From NCBI GenBank assembly GCA_045631905.1, contig JAZQVO010000034.1, positions 1 to 38,953 on the forward strand: DNA of 38,953 nt, written 5' to 3'. Below, piece by piece: positions 24,974 through 34,645 of the stretch. A program made the translations under genes and the position numbers. The DNA is from HGM04593 sp045631905. Its GTDB lineage: Bacteria; Bacteroidota; Bacteroidia; Bacteroidales; Bacteroidaceae. The notes below the pieces were generated by a model. It saw only the letters and a program-made list of their open reading frames with translations. It had not been told where the DNA came from and ran no database searches. How positions within the stretch are numbered: the first letter of the stretch is position 1; every line of letters starts with the position of its first letter.

Positions 24974-27900
24974 ATGAAAAACATTTTTACTCGTTTCCTG
25001 TTTCTTGCTCTACTGCTCTCTGTCGCAGTAGTCTCTAATGCACAGTTGGCTTCGCTCGAGCAAGGCCATGTGTATTTTTTTAGGAATGTGGGCGAAACAA
25101 CAAAGGCGATGGCCGCAGTTTCGTTCAACGATGTCAATCCTGTAAATGCCAACGAAAACTCGAAGGCTCAGTTGTGGTATGTGGAATCGGCGACAAACGC
25201 AACATATGTTTTGCGCAACCTTGCCACCGGTCGTTATCTCTCAAACTCGGCTCGGAGTAACTGGGGGCTTACAGAGCAGAATGATGCCGACCATAACAAG
25301 TTTAAACTTTTTACCTTTGGGGGGAACAACACAATAAGAAGTGTGTCGCAAAGTTCGGACGGTTATGGATATATGCACCGCGACAACAATGGTAATATTG
25401 TTGGTTGGGAGCCTGAAAATCAAAATACGCAGTGGACTATTGTCGATAAAAATTTTACAGCCGAGGAGGTGCAAACGGCGTTGAATGAGATACATTTGTT
25501 GGCTCCGTCGCAACAAGCAATCGAGGGTTATCAGCAGAACCTGAATACCTTGTTTACCTCGCTCTCGTGTACAACACTAAAAAACGAGTATCTGGCAAAA
25601 TCGCTCGACGAGGTTAAAGCCGATGCCAATTACACAAACCTTCCTTCTGCTTTGCAGGCGATGGTGGTAAAGGTGTATAACGAGCAAAAGAGTGGTATCT
25701 CGGCTTGGGACGAGGCAAACGGTGACAACAACAAGCCCTCTTGGGGTGGCGAATATTCCAAAAAGTTCCGTGTGCAGATGTATGAGCCATACAGTATAGC
25801 AGGTGAGATAACCGAGTTCTTGGGAATAAACGCCCACATAAACATGGACAACCCCACCGGTGTATATCTCAACGATGGAGAGGTTGCCTACATTATGGTA
25901 GAGGGCAGTATTAAGGAAGGTTCCGAGCTCTGGGTTAATTATCAAGTAGGTCACAATGTGCTTCGTGGGTATAATGACAAATTATACATTCAACTGCATG
26001 AGGGTTTGAACGTGGTGCCTTATTTTGAGGACAAGAGCGAGTTGTGGATTAACTATGTGGTGCACACATACGACAAAACCAAAGAGGAAGAAGCTCGCTT
26101 CCCTCACAAAATTTCCGAATTTGAGCCTTTGAAAATTCACGTAGAGGGCGGATACATAGGTGGTTTCTATAATGCCGTGGGCGACTACCGTGCGAAAAAC
26201 GAGAGCGAGAACCTTTGGGGCGAAGTAGACAACGATGCCGACTGGGTGTATATGGAGGAGCGCACACCGCTCACCGACCTTGTTCTTGTGGCCCACCGTC
26301 AGGTGCTTAAATTCAACCTGAATACTACCCACGAGGGGGATAATGGTATGGCCCATTATCTGCCAGATAATTTGAATATCCCGGCTGAACCCTATAACAA
26401 CAGCGGTTCTTATGACTCCTACGAGGGTATGGGGCTTAACCCTTCAACCGGAAAAATAAATATTATGTTGGAGGCGTGGGACCGCGTTATGTACTCCGAG
26501 CTTGCAACCATGGGAGTTGTAAGCACCGGCGACTTGAAAATAATGAACGAGATGTACCCCCGTTGGACAGCCGAGGGTGAAAAAGCCGAAATTTACAACT
26601 ATGGCTCGGTAACCGTTGCAGGCCAAACAGCAACATATAAGGAGTTCTGTGAGGGTAGAGATTACGGCGAGCTTTTCAACCACCACGGTCTTGCTTGGGG
26701 TGAGTATGGCACGACATACATGTATGGTGGTGGCTCATATTGCGGTTATCATCACAACACCTTGGGAAGTATCGTAGGTGAAATCGCCGACAACTCCGGT
26801 TCTACATGGGGCCCCGCTCACGAGATAGGACACCAGCACCAGGGTACATACCTCCTCAACGGACAAACGGAGGTTACAAACAACCTCTTTTCAAATGTTG
26901 CCTTGTGGTATAAGGGTATGACAACATCGCGCTACAACGGCAGTCAAGGCTCGTTGGAGAATATGCTTGCAATCTTCAACACCGAAAAGAATACCTATAC
27001 TCAGCTTTCAGAACAAGGAAACGGTGGTATTTGGGCGCTCACACACATGTACTACAAGTTGTGGCTATACTACCACCTTGCAGGTAACAATACACAATTC
27101 TGGCCCCGTTTCTACGAACTTTGCCGTCGCGAGAGACCGGTAAACGGTGGGGAGATAAGTGGCCCCGAAGGTTTGTTGCGCATATATCGTCATGCTTGCG
27201 ATGCCGCAGGTGAGGACTTGACAGAATTCTTCCGTGCCTACGGACACCTCGATGTTATGGACCGAGTTTTTGTAGGCGACTACAGCAATGCTTATTACAC
27301 CCAGACACAAGAGCAGGTAGATGAGGCTATCAAGAGTGTGAAGGATAAAAATTACCCCGAAAACGTAGCAATACTCTTTATCGGAGACGATGAAAAGGAC
27401 GCTACAGGCTATGTTCAGCACGATGGAGTGACTAAGCGTCCGATTTATGGCGAAACAACCCCCAACTCCGATTTTGGTTCGGTGGCCGACTTTATAAAAG
27501 GCAATACCGGTATCACAGCAAACTACACAGCAACAGTGTCGGCCGACGGAAAAGTTACCATGAGTGGTGGAGCAGGCGGTGTGGGTTTCCTTGTGTTCAA
27601 CGAAAAGGGCGAGCTTGTGTCGTTCAGCAACAAATCGGAATTTAGCCCCAGTCGCGAGGCGTTATATATGCTTGCAACAGGTGCCGCCACAATTAAAGCA
27701 ATAGATGCCGATAGTAATGAATACGATGTAGAGACCGATATGTCGGCATTGCAAGGTACATTGCTCGAAGCTCTCATAGAAGAGGTGGTGGCTATGGGCA
27801 TAGAGAACGATGAAAAATTTGACGATACCTTGCAGAAAGTGGGTTATTGGAGGAGTGCTCCTATCGCCACGCTGAAAAGCTATCTGGCGCAAGCGCGCGA

Positions 27901-30900
27901 AGTGCTTGCCAGCGGTGTGGGATATTCTGCCGCATACGAAAATCTTTATAGCGAATATAACAAAGTAAGGAAACTGCCCGAAGCAAAAGTAACCATTGCG
28001 CCCGGTGCAAAATATGCAATTAAGAATGTGGCGGGCAACGATTACATGACAATTAATGCGAACGGCGCGGTAGTTACAACAGGTTCTTCGACACAACCAA
28101 CCCAAGATACAGCTTTGTGGGTGTTTGAGAAGAGTGGTGACAACTATTACATAAAGAATGCCGGCAAAAACAAATATTTGCAAAAGGTTTCAAATAGTAA
28201 CAGTGTTAATTTTACCATAGGCAATGATGCCGTCGATTATATTGTGACCGAGCACCCCACGGATTTTGCCGTTTATGCATTCTCTACCCAAGAGTTTCCC
28301 GGCAGGTATATGGACCGCCATAGCCAAACACAAGTTGCTACATGGAACGGAATAAGTAATAATGCCAAATGGACAATAACCCTTGCCGAATCTGCCGATG
28401 TGCAACAAAATCTGCAAGATAAATCTACATTACAGATGTGGTTGTCGGCAACCGAGAAACTTATGAGCGAGGTTGCTCCTATAACGTCAATGAGCAATTT
28501 GCAATTGCAAGCAACCGATGAAACAGGTGATTATTATATAAGTTCAAACGCAACGGAGGCAGGGCACGAACCACAATATTTGATAGATGGCAATAACAGC
28601 ACATTCTTCCATACATTATGGAAAGATGACGCACCCGACGCCGACCACTATATTCAAATTGATTGTGGCGAAACCCACTCTTTGGAGCAATTTAGAATAA
28701 ATTATAAAACAAGGGATGGCGGTAATGTCGATGCACCCAAAACGATTGTGGTGGGAGGTTCAAACAACCCGGATAACGGCTTTACAACGATAGCAACTCT
28801 CACACACGAAGATGCAACCAACCCCCTCCCCATAACTATCGGGCAAAACTATGTGTCACCGATATTGGGCAGTAGTGCAACAAGTTATCGTTATATACGT
28901 TTAACTGTAACCAATGCAACGGGAAACAAACACAAAAACCATTACTATTTTGGTCTTGCAGAACTTTCGGTAGAGGGTATAGGTTATGAAACCGGTGAAA
29001 TTTACGACGATTACAAGGTAGGTGTTACCGAAGAAGTTTTTTCATCGGCTGTTAATGCTTCGGTGGCAGGTAAAATCTCACTTATGACTCTTACCGATGT
29101 ACAAACCGCAACAACAAACCTCCAAACAGCATACGATAACTTGTATGATCAATATCAAACGGTTGTTACTGCCAAAAAGCAAGAGCTTAAAACCCTTATT
29201 GCAGGCACTCAGGATTTGATAACCGAGGCCGGTGGCGTGTATTTGCTTGATGGTGAACTTGCGTTGCAAGCCGGCGATAGTAACGACAATTTCTATATAT
29301 CGTCGAATGCCGAACATAATGCCGGTAATTCTAATATAAATGATCACGACGGTGGCGGTGTTCCGGCCCTTATAGACAATAATGAAAATACATACTTCCA
29401 CACCCGTTGGAATGGTACGATGGTAAACGAACCGCACTATATACAGGTGGACCTTGGCGAGGGAAAGAGCGTAAACAAATTTTCGTTTAGCTACAAACCA
29501 CGTAATTATTCTCCTGCACCTACTGCAATGACTGTTTCTGGTAGCAACGATGGTACTTCATTTACCGATGTACTTGCAACCATCACAGAAGGTTTGCCTG
29601 CACATAATTCGGGTAAAAGTTATGAATCACAAGAGATAGATAGTGAAACAGCATACCGTTACTTGCGTTTCACGGTTACAGGCTCGCAAGGTCCTGGTAC
29701 TGTTCAATATGGTGGTTATTATTTCTTTGCTATGCTCGAGTTCGACCTCACTGCAATATCAAATATTACTATAAAAGATGAGTACCCGTTTGTGACAGAG
29801 GAGCAGATGCTGGCTACCGCACTTGTAAAGGAGTCGGCAAGCACCATGGCGGCCGAAGATTTTGCAACAACTATACCGGCTATCGCAAGTATGATAAACA
29901 ACTTGCAGGCGGCAAAAGAGAAGTTGGAGGCTTTGATGGTTACAGTCGACAAAAGCGATCTTGAAGCCTACCTCGTAACAGCCGGTAACTTGTACAACGA
30001 ATTTGCCTCTGGTGATACGATAGCTACATATTATCAAACATCGCCTGTTACCATAGAGCAAATCAGCGACCTTAAAGAGGCGATAGAAGCCGCCAACAGC
30101 GTGGTTGCCAACAAAAAAGCAACACAAGAAATTGTGGACGTTTCGTTGGCTACTTTAAGTGAGAAAGCAGAGGTGTTGCAGGGTATTAAGGATCTCGATT
30201 ATCAAGATGAAAGAACAATCGACAACGAGATAACCGAAGCGCAAAATCTCTTTGCCAATATAGTAACCGCAACCGAGGCGGGTGGCCACCTTGCTTTGCA
30301 GGCAAGCGATAAAAACGCACCTTATTATATATGGTCGAACGCACCGGCCGACGACAGTCATGGTATCCAAGGTGGTCTCATTGACAAAAACTCCGATGGT
30401 ACAGCCAACACAAGTACCTTCTTTGGTACAGATTGGCAGAACGGTAACGTGGCATCTTACAGTCACTATTTGGAGATTGACTTGGGCAGTGTTAAGTCGC
30501 TAAATAACCTTACTTTCGATTATACAACACGTAAATCCGATTATGCAAATCAACGCCCCGATGGTATAAAGATTTTTGCAAGCAACGACAAGCAAAATTA
30601 TACCGAGGTGTTTGCTGTTACGTCGGGCCTTGTAACCGAGGCTAATGAAAAGTGGTCGTTGGAGACTCCTGTGAAATTTGTGGGCCGTTACATGCGTTTT
30701 GCGGTAACTACCGATGTCGGTTTCTTCAACATGTCCGATTTTAATGTATATACCGACGGTATATATTCATTGACCGACTTCTACACTACATCGGGTATCG
30801 ATGCTACTTTGTTGCAAGCTTTGAACGATGCGGTGCAACAGGCTCTTCCTGCTGTTAATAGCTTTATAACCGAAGATGATTACAATACCGCTCTTGAAGG

Positions 30901-33610
30901 TTTGAGTGGAGCTCTTGGCGATTTGAATGATTTCAAGAATGCCCGTGTTACCGACAGAAGCGAGTTGAATACATTGAAGGAGACTGTGAAGAACGTTGTA
31001 GATGAAACAGCAAAGGTAACCGAAGGTGAAACAGTGTTGGCTTTGCAATGTAGCGATGAAAACGCACCTTATTATATATATTGCAATGCCGACGGTAGCA
31101 CTAACGGTGGTAATGATGCCCTTGGTGTAAGTGCTCTTTTTGATGACGATACCACAAACCATCTGCACACAACATACACCGGTAATGCGTATGACGACAA
31201 TCTCGACCACTACCTACGTCTGGATATGGGTGAGAATAAGGCAATGGTTTCGTTTAAGTTCAGCTACACAGGTCGTGTAGATAATGTAAATAATGCTCCC
31301 ACAAAGATGCTCATCGAAGGTTCAAACGACCTTGAAAAATTCGAAGAGATAGCAAAACTTGAAATAGATGTTCCCACAAGTGGTACAGCAACATATACAA
31401 CACCTGACGTGTTGAGCAACGGCAGAGCTTATCGTTATATTCGTTTCATGGTAACTGAGACCAAGAACAATGCTAAATATAAAAACCATCAGTACTTTGT
31501 TTTGAGTCAGTTTAGTGTTACTGCTTGCAAAACTATCGAAGTTGCCGACGATTTTGTGTCGCCCAACCTACCGCTTGCAACCTTGGTTGAGGCAAACAAC
31601 GAGGTGGTAGATGCAGGTGACGTGATAAACTTTACCACATACCTCACACAAACCATGTACGATGGTACCAAGAACGAGTTGCAGGCTGCCTACGATGCGC
31701 TTCTTGCTGCAAGGTTGTTGAAGAGCATACCTGTCAAGCTGACAACCGATATAAATAACCCTGTGCTCTACAAAATAATGATTAACCGTGGCAATGGTAA
31801 ATTGTTGCAGTTCGATAGTAGTGACAAAAAAGTTGCTGTGAGCAACCATACCTATGGTGTGGAGTATCAGGCATGGTTCTTTATGAAAGGAACGGTAGCT
31901 GACAGAAACGATGATGTTCTCATCTACCCCTACTGGAACGATGGTGCCCAAAACAGTACCTTGCGTCTTGGTGCAGAATCTACCGGCAATAATTCCGGTA
32001 CAGTTGTTGCTGTTGAGGCTGGTAATACTACATATACAAAGCAAAATTGGTATATAACAAATACAAACTCAAAAGCCGGCTGGTGGAATATTCGCCCCGA
32101 AACAGAGGATAACTATTTTAGTAACTTCGGAGGAGATACTAAAAAGATGGGCTTCTGGAACCAAGACTCATCGACCGATGGTGGCTCTAACTTCCAATTT
32201 GTTCTCGATGAAACAAATTACAGCCTGAGCGATGCATATTTTGTTTTGTATAACCGATACGCAGAGTGCGGTGGCGTGAAAGTAGGTGGCACTGCCATAG
32301 GTATGTACAGCGAGGAGAGTGTTAGCGCGTTTAACACCTCTGCAACTGCAACAAAACAATTACTCGATGAGGCTTCCTCGACAGATGACGTCTATACAAC
32401 TGCGCTCACAACATTCAACGATGCATATGCGGCTATCGAACGTAATATGCCTGTTCAGGGTAAATTCTACAAAATACGTTCGGCATTCAAAACTGCCGAT
32501 GGTAGCGAGGGCTACAGCTATGGTGGTTTAGTATATGCAAACGATAACAACTACATGCAGTGGGCAAAGGATTACGACGAGAACTCTTCTCGTGCAATAT
32601 GGTATTTCGAACCTGTTAATGGTGGTAATGGTGGATACAATATCAGAAGTTTGCACACATCTGCTTATGCTCCGTCTTTGGGACAAGGCTCTCAGGGTAT
32701 ACTTGCGGAAACAGCCAGCGTCTATACAATAGAGGTTCTCGATGATGCAACGGGAATATTGAAGGTTAAATCGACAGGTTCTCCCATGCATGCCCAAGCG
32801 GACGGAAACGCACTTGTTGGTTGGCAGGGCGATCTTAACTCGGCTTCGGCATGGGTGATAGAGGAACTCATCGAGGAGGAGATGGAAAATGTAGGTCTGT
32901 CGCTCTCTTTGAATACTGCAACGGGTGAGTCTAAGTGCTATTCAACACTCAACTCGGCATATCCTGTTAAATTGCCCGAGGATGTCGATGCCTTCATCAT
33001 AACAGCCAAGGCCGACAACGGTTTGCTCACCATGGTACCTGTAACCGATGAGAACAACAGGGTTGTTCCTGCGTTCACACCTGTGATTTTGAGTACCGAC
33101 AAAGACGACTCTTCGAGCTCGGCCTCTGTTTTGTCGGCTGTGACATTCAGCAACGAGGAGCCTGCTGTAACAGTTGCCGAGGACGATAATATGTTGTTTG
33201 GAACATTAACCGTGGAGTATATTCAGTGTAACGGTAACCCTGCATACAAGGTGTACTCTTTGGGACGTAAAAATAACAAGGTGGCTATGTATTGGGCCTA
33301 CGCAAATTATCGTAGAAACGACGACGGAACCTTTACAAAGGTTGCTTCGGATACTAACGAGGGTGGTTATGTGAAACTTGGTGCCAACAAGGCTTATCTG
33401 AAACTCGGAGGTGGTGACAATGCTTCGCAAGCCACAGTGTTCTCTTTCTTCTTCGGCGGCTCGACAACAGGCATCGGCGGGGTTGAGGCCGGCGATAATC
33501 CTTTCGAAGGTACCATATACGACTTGCAAGGTCGCAAGGTTGTAGAGATTAAGACTCCAGGTTTCTACATTGTGAACGGTAAAAAAGTTTATGTAAGCGA
33601 GGTTGAATAA
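24974..33610 (+). CDS. Giant secreted M60-like zinc metallopeptidase with glycan-binding modules
   Basis: The 2878-aa protein has a signal peptide (about 1-23, ending SNA). Order of parts: ricin-like lectin region (about 25-150); M60-like peptidase (about 250-780) with zinc motif H616-E-x-G-H620 and third ligand E633; a second ricin-like region (about 1009-1140); four F5/8-type-C (discoidin/CBM32-like) modules starting near 1172, 1429, 1774 and 2023, each opening with the pattern LALQ/LQLQ, YYIxxNA and a YxRFxVT end; helical, FIVAR-like spacers between them; further ricin-like regions (about 2249-2415 and 2492-2633); and a C-terminal TIYDLQGRKV...GFYIVNGKKVYV element that resembles type IX secretion C-termini. 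M60-like peptidases of gut Bacteroidales cleave mucin-type glycoproteins, so a host-glycoprotein target is likely but inferred. Its 3' neighbour, a 58-aa peptide gene, follows after 21 bases. Confidence 0.93.
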   Translation: MKNIFTRFLFLALLLSVAVVSNAQLASLEQGHVYFFRNVGETTKAMAAVSFNDVNPVNANENSKAQLWYVESATNATYVLRNLATGRYLSNSARSNWGLTEQNDADHNKFKLFTFGGNNTIRSVSQSSDGYGYMHRDNNGNIVGWEPENQNTQWTIVDKNFTAEEVQTALNEIHLLAPSQQAIEGYQQNLNTLFTSLSCTTLKNEYLAKSLDEVKADANYTNLPSALQAMVVKVYNEQKSGISAWDEANGDNNKPSWGGEYSKKFRVQMYEPYSIAGEITEFLGINAHINMDNPTGVYLNDGEVAYIMVEGSIKEGSELWVNYQVGHNVLRGYNDKLYIQLHEGLNVVPYFEDKSELWINYVVHTYDKTKEEEARFPHKISEFEPLKIHVEGGYIGGFYNAVGDYRAKNESENLWGEVDNDADWVYMEERTPLTDLVLVAHRQVLKFNLNTTHEGDNGMAHYLPDNLNIPAEPYNNSGSYDSYEGMGLNPSTGKINIMLEAWDRVMYSELATMGVVSTGDLKIMNEMYPRWTAEGEKAEIYNYGSVTVAGQTATYKEFCEGRDYGELFNHHGLAWGEYGTTYMYGGGSYCGYHHNTLGSIVGEIADNSGSTWGPAHEIGHQHQGTYLLNGQTEVTNNLFSNVALWYKGMTTSRYNGSQGSLENMLAIFNTEKNTYTQLSEQGNGGIWALTHMYYKLWLYYHLAGNNTQFWPRFYELCRRERPVNGGEISGPEGLLRIYRHACDAAGEDLTEFFRAYGHLDVMDRVFVGDYSNAYYTQTQEQVDEAIKSVKDKNYPENVAILFIGDDEKDATGYVQHDGVTKRPIYGETTPNSDFGSVADFIKGNTGITANYTATVSADGKVTMSGGAGGVGFLVFNEKGELVSFSNKSEFSPSREALYMLATGAATIKAIDADSNEYDVETDMSALQGTLLEALIEEVVAMGIENDEKFDDTLQKVGYWRSAPIATLKSYLAQAREVLASGVGYSAAYENLYSEYNKVRKLPEAKVTIAPGAKYAIKNVAGNDYMTINANGAVVTTGSSTQPTQDTALWVFEKSGDNYYIKNAGKNKYLQKVSNSNSVNFTIGNDAVDYIVTEHPTDFAVYAFSTQEFPGRYMDRHSQTQVATWNGISNNAKWTITLAESADVQQNLQDKSTLQMWLSATEKLMSEVAPITSMSNLQLQATDETGDYYISSNATEAGHEPQYLIDGNNSTFFHTLWKDDAPDADHYIQIDCGETHSLEQFRINYKTRDGGNVDAPKTIVVGGSNNPDNGFTTIATLTHEDATNPLPITIGQNYVSPILGSSATSYRYIRLTVTNATGNKHKNHYYFGLAELSVEGIGYETGEIYDDYKVGVTEEVFSSAVNASVAGKISLMTLTDVQTATTNLQTAYDNLYDQYQTVVTAKKQELKTLIAGTQDLITEAGGVYLLDGELALQAGDSNDNFYISSNAEHNAGNSNINDHDGGGVPALIDNNENTYFHTRWNGTMVNEPHYIQVDLGEGKSVNKFSFSYKPRNYSPAPTAMTVSGSNDGTSFTDVLATITEGLPAHNSGKSYESQEIDSETAYRYLRFTVTGSQGPGTVQYGGYYFFAMLEFDLTAISNITIKDEYPFVTEEQMLATALVKESASTMAAEDFATTIPAIASMINNLQAAKEKLEALMVTVDKSDLEAYLVTAGNLYNEFASGDTIATYYQTSPVTIEQISDLKEAIEAANSVVANKKATQEIVDVSLATLSEKAEVLQGIKDLDYQDERTIDNEITEAQNLFANIVTATEAGGHLALQASDKNAPYYIWSNAPADDSHGIQGGLIDKNSDGTANTSTFFGTDWQNGNVASYSHYLEIDLGSVKSLNNLTFDYTTRKSDYANQRPDGIKIFASNDKQNYTEVFAVTSGLVTEANEKWSLETPVKFVGRYMRFAVTTDVGFFNMSDFNVYTDGIYSLTDFYTTSGIDATLLQALNDAVQQALPAVNSFITEDDYNTALEGLSGALGDLNDFKNARVTDRSELNTLKETVKNVVDETAKVTEGETVLALQCSDENAPYYIYCNADGSTNGGNDALGVSALFDDDTTNHLHTTYTGNAYDDNLDHYLRLDMGENKAMVSFKFSYTGRVDNVNNAPTKMLIEGSNDLEKFEEIAKLEIDVPTSGTATYTTPDVLSNGRAYRYIRFMVTETKNNAKYKNHQYFVLSQFSVTACKTIEVADDFVSPNLPLATLVEANNEVVDAGDVINFTTYLTQTMYDGTKNELQAAYDALLAARLLKSIPVKLTTDINNPVLYKIMINRGNGKLLQFDSSDKKVAVSNHTYGVEYQAWFFMKGTVADRNDDVLIYPYWNDGAQNSTLRLGAESTGNNSGTVVAVEAGNTTYTKQNWYITNTNSKAGWWNIRPETEDNYFSNFGGDTKKMGFWNQDSSTDGGSNFQFVLDETNYSLSDAYFVLYNRYAECGGVKVGGTAIGMYSEESVSAFNTSATATKQLLDEASSTDDVYTTALTTFNDAYAAIERNMPVQGKFYKIRSAFKTADGSEGYSYGGLVYANDNNYMQWAKDYDENSSRAIWYFEPVNGGNGGYNIRSLHTSAYAPSLGQGSQGILAETASVYTIEVLDDATGILKVKSTGSPMHAQADGNALVGWQGDLNSASAWVIEELIEEEMENVGLSLSLNTATGESKCYSTLNSAYPVKLPEDVDAFIITAKADNGLLTMVPVTDENNRVVPAFTPVILSTDKDDSSSSASVLSAVTFSNEEPAVTVAEDDNMLFGTLTVEYIQCNGNPAYKVYSLGRKNNKVAMYWAYANYRRNDDGTFTKVASDTNEGGYVKLGANKAYLKLGGGDNASQATVFSFFFGGSTTGIGGVEAGDNPFEGTIYDLQGRKVVEIKTPGFYIVNGKKVYVSEVE

Positions 33611-33631
33611 TTGTGATATTTCAAAAAAAAG

Positions 33632-33808
33632 ATGACGATGAAAAAGATTATGAAAGAGTATAAGAGCCCTGTTGTAACATCTGTTGATATTGAGTTGAAC
33701 TATTTTGCATTATCAACATCTGATGGTCAAGTTGATACCGATAATGATGGCGGTTGGGCCAAAGAGCAGGTTGGTAGCTCTTGGGAGAATATTTGGAATA
33801 TACAGTAA
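33632..33808 (+). CDS. 58-aa acidic peptide of unknown function
   Basis: The reading frame codes for 58 residues starting MTMKKIMKEYKSPVV. Alternative starts are the ATGs at 33638 and 33650. The first half has the pattern K-x-Y-x-x-P-x-V-x-x-V-x-x-E that I recall from many short Bacteroidales proteins; the second half is acidic and rich in Gly, Asp and Trp (SDGQVDTDNDGGWAK, then SSWENIWNIQ). There is no signal peptide, membrane helix or Cys. It follows the giant peptidase by 21 bases and precedes a strong terminator, so it is read from the same transcript. It could be a stress- or export-linked small protein, or a leader/core type peptide; I cannot decide. Confidence 0.7.
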   Translation: MTMKKIMKEYKSPVVTSVDIELNYFALSTSDGQVDTDNDGGWAKEQVGSSWENIWNIQ

Positions 33809-33850
33809 TTTATTGCGATGAACCTCGTGCTTTTGTGCCGAGGGTATACA

Positions 33851-33893
33851 AGCAAAGAGGGCCGTCACATGTGACGGCCCTCTTTGCTGTTTT
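33851..33893 (+). terminator. Terminator after the peptidase/peptide unit (19-bp perfect stem)
   Basis: The arms 33851-33869 and 33870-33888 are exact reverse complements (AGCAAAGAGGGCCGTCACA), followed by GTTTTT. It ends the transcript of the M60-like protein and the 58-aa peptide. Confidence 0.93.
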
Positions 33894-34070
33894 TCTCGTG
33901 TGCCGGGCGTTTGGTTCTTTGCGCGACAAAGAACATAAAAACCTTACTTTATAGTGAGAATAACCGGGGAGCAACACAGAGGAGTTAAAAGAAAGAAGTA
34001 CTGCTTTTTTTGAGATTTCTCGTCGCTGTCGCTCCATCGAAAAGAGATGGTTTTATGTACTTTCTGTGCC
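33891..34070. repeat. Direct repeat, copy A (about 180 bp)
   Basis: This non-coding stretch is nearly identical to 34330-34511. Both begin TTTTCTCGTGTGCCG and end TACTTTCTGTGCC. It contains an 8-bp hairpin (GTTCTTTG CGCGA CAAAGAAC, 33914-33934). The short reading frames here are repeat-derived and not credible genes. I think it is a member of a dispersed repeat family, but copies elsewhere in the genome cannot be seen. Confidence 0.85.
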
Positions 34071-34149
34071 TTATGATTACAAAAAATACCACAAGCAAAG
34101 GTAATCTCCCACAAAACCACCGGCACCGTAAAAAGCAGAGCGTAGCTCC

Positions 34150-34251
34150 GTTAATTATTAGGAAAAAGCGAGGACATGCAGAGCGAGGTGTGTCGTTATA
34201 TTTCCCCCTTAACGCAACACCGAGCGAGTTCCGGAGCACCTAATAATTAAC
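34150..34251. repeat. Inverted repeat pair enclosing a 76-bp structured spacer
   Basis: GTTAATTATTAGG (34150-34162) and CCTAATAATTAAC (34239-34251) are exact reverse complements. Inside, GGTGTGTCGTTA and TAACGCAACACC can also pair almost fully, giving a nested hairpin. No transposase gene is present. The interval 34071-34329 between the two direct repeats holds only this structure and short G/C-rich inverted repeats near 34260-34320. Confidence 0.7.
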
Positions 34252-34329
34252 GACAAGAGCGGAGCGACAAGTAACAGCCGACTGAGGAACGTTGCTCGCA
34301 ACTTGCGAACAAAGGGTGTTACGACTGCT

Positions 34330-34511
34330 TTTTCTCGTGTGCCGAGCGTTTGGTTCTTTGCGCGACAAAGAACATAAAAACCTTACTTTATAGTGAGAAT
34401 AACCGGGGAGCAACACCGAGGAGTTAAAAGAAAGAAATACTGCTTTTTTTGAGATTTCTCGTCGCTACCGCTCCATCGAAAAGACACCGTTTTTTACGTA
34501 CTTTCTGTGCC
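34330..34511. repeat. Direct repeat, copy B (about 182 bp)
   Basis: This is the second copy of the repeat at 33891-34070, offset by 439-441 bases, differing at a small number of positions. Its end continues into an 11-bp hairpin (GTACTTTCTGT GCCG ACAGAAAGTAC, 34498-34523), of which copy A keeps only the left arm. The following 34524-34593 shows no gene. Confidence 0.85.
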
Positions 34512-34593
34512 GACAGAAAGTACCAAAGACCTCTGCGCATGGGCTTAATGTGCATCAATGAACAACCATAGGTAGTATTAAACAAGGGGTATA

Positions 34594-34629
34594 ATTAAAT
34601 GAGGGTTGCCAAGGCAACCCTCATTTAAT
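34594..34629 (-). terminator. Terminator of the kinase/peptidase/PqqD operon
   Basis: A 17-bp perfect stem (34594-34610 and 34613-34629, core GAGGGTTGCC) closes on a two-base AA gap, and lies 16 bases past the stop of the PqqD-like gene. Both flanks of the stem are A/T-rich; there is no long T run on the minus strand. Confidence 0.8.
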
Positions 34630-34645
34630 ACTGTGTACATATACG

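Noticed and set aside
33810..34243. Several 60-84-codon frames in the gene-free region, some similar to proteins often annotated as hypothetical
   Set aside because: They lie in repeat and hairpin DNA, overlap each other on both strands and have no start-region or domain support.
33891..34511. Insertion sequence with direct repeats
   Set aside because: No transposase reading frame lies between or beside the repeats.
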